Below are positions 13,518 through 15,417 of a stretch of DNA of 15,417 nucleotides, piece by piece. Within the stretch, counting starts at the first letter, position 1. Every line of letters starts with the position of its first letter. Source of the DNA: Opitutia bacterium UBA7350 (GTDB taxonomy: Bacteria > Verrucomicrobiota > Verrucomicrobiia > Opitutales > Coraliomargaritaceae). The position numbers and the translations under genes were made by a program. Below the pieces are notes generated by a model, which did no database searches, had not been told where the DNA came from, and worked only from the letters and a program-made list of their open reading frames with translations. The DNA lies in the NCBI GenBank assembly GCA_002470925.1, contig DKOX01000145.1, positions 1 to 15,417 on the forward strand. The letters run 5' to 3'.

Positions 13518-15011
13518 TTAGACCGCCGTTTCGGTAAACCTTTGTTCTCGAATTACCGTGATTTCAATACTGCCCGGGTAATTCAGTTCGCTTTCAATAC
13601 GCCCGCGAATGCGGCGTGCTATTTTGCGTGCTTCCTCGTCTGTGATACTTCCGGGGTCCACAATCACGCGGACTTCCCGGCCGGATTGAATCGCAAAGGC
13701 TTCGCTCACCCCTTTTTCTTCTTTCGCAATCGCTTCAATACTCCGCACCCGTCCGATAAAACTATCAATCGAGGAAGTACGCACCCCCGGCCGCACCGCG
13801 GAGAGCGCATCCCCCACCATCACCAGACCCGCATAAACGCTTTCCGCAGGCACTTCCTTATGGTGTGCCGCAATCGCATTCACCACCCATGCCTCCTCGC
13901 CACAACGGCGCGCGATATCCGCCCCCGCAATGGCGTGACTGCTGGCGTAGTCCTCGCTCACCGCCTTGCCGAGGTCGTGCAATAATCCCGCCCGCTTGGC
14001 AATGACAGGGTCCAGACCCACCTCCGAGGCAAGGAGGGCGCAGATATTTGCAACCTCAATAGAATGCTCGAGGGTGTTCTGATTATTTGAAAGCCGGTAG
14101 TTCAGTTTACCCAGCAAGCCCACGATTTCCGGATGCATCGTACTGAGACGCAGACGGCGCAGTGCCGACTCACCGAGCTGCACAATATTTGCATCCATCT
14201 CTTCCTCCGCCGCAACCACCGCCTCCTCAATGCTCGCAGGCTGGATGCGCCCATCCCGTAACAAGGCCTCCAGTGCAAGGCGGGCAATCTCGCGACGCAC
14301 CGGATCAAAGCTCGAAATCAAAACCGAGTCGGGGGCCTCATCGATCAAAAGGGTTGTTCCTGTGACATGTTCAAAAGTGCGGATGTTGCGCCCGTCCTTT
14401 CCAATGATGCGCCCCTTGAGCGCTTCCTCCGGTAAAGTCACCACCGTCGCGGTCGCATCGTGCATCGGCCTGCTGGTGATGCGTTGCATCGCGGCAAGTA
14501 AAATTCGTTGCGCTTCCTCCTTTATCGAAGACTCGCTCTCTCTCAGATATTCCTGTCGGATAGACCGCAGTTCCGCCTCACATTCCCTTCGTGTGTCCTT
14601 TATTAAAACCTGTCGCGCTTCCGCCTCATCCATTTGGCTGATTTGGTGCAGCTTCAGGCGATAAAGGCGGCGGGTCTTCTCCGCCTCCTTGTCGGATGAT
14701 TCCATTTCCTGTTGCGCTTCCTCAATTTCCTGTGCCTTGCGCATCAACTTTTCACGTTCCAAATGGATCTGTGCTTCCAGCCGTGCCAGCTCGCGCCCCT
14801 GTAAATCCTGTTCCGCTTCCTTACTCCGGAATTTTACCTCCCGCTCCGACTCTTTCTCCCGTAACTCCAGCTCCGCTTCTCTCGCTTCCACCACTCCTGC
14901 TTGCTCTTGCGCCTGCAGGAGGGTTAGGTAATACCGTCGCAACAACAATGCAGTCACAGCCGTCGAGGCACCCGCTACTACAAATATCACGCTGAGTGAG
15001 TTCCAGTCCAT
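13518..15011 (-). CDS. rny: Ribonuclease Y
   Basis: A 497-residue membrane-anchored endoribonuclease that starts mRNA decay. In order: N-terminal membrane segment (about 6-24), a long highly charged coiled coil (about 30-175), a KH RNA-binding domain with GRIIGKDGRNIR (200-211, GxxG loop G204-G207), and an HD phosphohydrolase domain with H316, the H345-D346 pair in LLHDLGKA, H383-H384 and D401 as metal-site residues. The family C-terminal block ending NYPGSIEITVIRE (477-489) is intact. The length is slightly below the usual 510-520 residues, with the difference in the coiled coil. No Shine-Dalgarno motif is evident before the ATG. A promoter lies about 100 bases upstream, and the DUF481 gene follows. 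Confidence 0.96.
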   Translation of the reverse strand: MDWNSLSVIFVVAGASTAVTALLLRRYYLTLLQAQEQAGVVEAREAELELREKESEREVKFRSKEAEQDLQGRELARLEAQIHLEREKLMRKAQEIEEAQQEMESSDKEAEKTRRLYRLKLHQISQMDEAEARQVLIKDTRRECEAELRSIRQEYLRESESSIKEEAQRILLAAMQRITSRPMHDATATVVTLPEEALKGRIIGKDGRNIRTFEHVTGTTLLIDEAPDSVLISSFDPVRREIARLALEALLRDGRIQPASIEEAVVAAEEEMDANIVQLGESALRRLRLSTMHPEIVGLLGKLNYRLSNNQNTLEHSIEVANICALLASEVGLDPVIAKRAGLLHDLGKAVSEDYASSHAIAGADIARRCGEEAWVVNAIAAHHKEVPAESVYAGLVMVGDALSAVRPGVRTSSIDSFIGRVRSIEAIAKEEKGVSEAFAIQSGREVRVIVDPGSITDEEARKIARRIRGRIESELNYPGSIEITVIREQRFTETAV

Positions 15012-15155
15012 AAGTCTTGTGCTATCTAAAAAGTAAAGACAACTGGGGTTAATTGCCCTCTGGGATCAAATCGCGTGTTTTGAGACTAAACGAGCAATGT
15101 GATCGATTCATAATAAATCCTTAATTCGCGCAATTTCAAGCACGTATCAAACTAC
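15012..15155 (-). promoter_or_regulatory. rny upstream region with candidate promoter
   Basis: On the minus strand TTGAAA (15134-15139), an 18-base spacer and TATTAT (15110-15115) form a good sigma-70-type promoter. It would start near 15103 and give an untranslated leader of about 90 bases before the rny ATG. The leader is AT-rich near the start codon (CTTTACTTTTTAG) and has no clear Shine-Dalgarno motif. I see no terminator for the upstream PolX-like gene, so read-through into rny is possible. Confidence 0.5.
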
Positions 15156-15417
15156 CTAGCGGCGCTCCGCAAACCACTGCTCCACCCCCGCCCGGGCACG
15201 GCAATTCAAGACCTGTTCCTCCGGCAACCAGCCCTTCCGCGCGATATTCACCCCAGCCAGATAATACCCCAACCCCCCCGTGCTGTGCGCATCCGGATTG
15301 ATCGCACAATGCAGTCCGCGCTCCGCCGCCCGCCGCCACAGGCGCCAGTCGAGGTCCAGCCGTTGCGGGTTCGCATTGATCTCGATGATCACCCGATTCG
15401 CAATGGCCGCATCGATA
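15156..15417 (-). CDS. polX: C-terminal part of a PolX-type DNA polymerase/3'-5' exonuclease (PHP domain), truncated by the window edge
   Basis: About 86 residues of a minus-strand protein whose start lies beyond the right edge; the frame is open to position 15417. The visible part matches the end of the PHP domain of bacterial family X DNA polymerases: IIEINANPQRLDLDW, then CAINPDAHSTGGLG with the metal-binding Asp-Ala-His, then GVNIARKGWL and VLNC. PolX enzymes combine a gap-filling polymerase domain with a C-terminal PHP 3'-5' exonuclease and act in base excision repair. The polymerase domain is not in view, so a stand-alone PHP phosphoesterase remains possible, although the ARKGW segment is typical of PolX. 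An internal GTG at 15390-15392 is not the start. Confidence 0.8.
   Translation of the reverse strand, partial: IDAAIANRVIIEINANPQRLDLDWRLWRRAAERGLHCAINPDAHSTGGLGYYLAGVNIARKGWLPEEQVLNCRARAGVEQWFAERR

Overview
The window looks like an ordinary chromosomal stretch from a GC-rich, Gram-negative bacterium. The evidence is an outer-membrane beta-barrel protein, an AsmA-like envelope protein, RNase Y and a Gld-type ABC exporter with a DUF4340 partner. This gene mix, and the sequence style of RNase Y and PolX, suggest Verrucomicrobiota (Opitutae-like). That placement is inference from family resemblance only. I see no insertion sequence, phage gene, CRISPR array or integrase. Coding density is very high: no gene-free stretch reaches 300 bases, and the largest gaps are about 150 bases.

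Layout. (1) Positions 1-188 hold the C-terminus of an unrecognised plus-strand gene. It ends 6 bases before the stop of rnd (RNase D, minus strand). (2) A 148-base divergent region separates rnd from a long plus-strand operon, 1504-9421. The operon encodes an ABC ATPase, an ABC-2 permease, a GldG-type auxiliary protein, a DUF4340 repeat protein and a large AsmA-like protein. Spacings run from a 1-base overlap to 29 bases. (3) The operon ends head-on against a minus-strand HNH-domain protein, with a 4-base overlap of the two gene ends. miaA lies upstream of the HNH gene on the same strand. (4) A GT4 glycosyltransferase diverges from miaA and is followed by a complete tRNA-Asp(GTC). A hairpin terminator after the tRNA could serve both strands. 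(5) On the minus strand, rny (RNase Y) is followed after about 44 bases by a DUF481 outer-membrane barrel protein. Upstream of rny lies the C-terminus of a PolX-type PHP protein that runs off the right edge.

How the genes work together. The five-gene operon is the most interesting unit. An ATPase and permease would power a complex with large single-TM extracytoplasmic subunits (GldG-like, DUF4340), and an AsmA-like protein suggests transfer of lipid or another hydrophobic substrate across the envelope. rnd, rny, miaA and tRNA-Asp are RNA metabolism housekeeping genes. Shine-Dalgarno motifs are weak or absent before most starts, so several start choices rest on protein features rather than ribosome binding sites.
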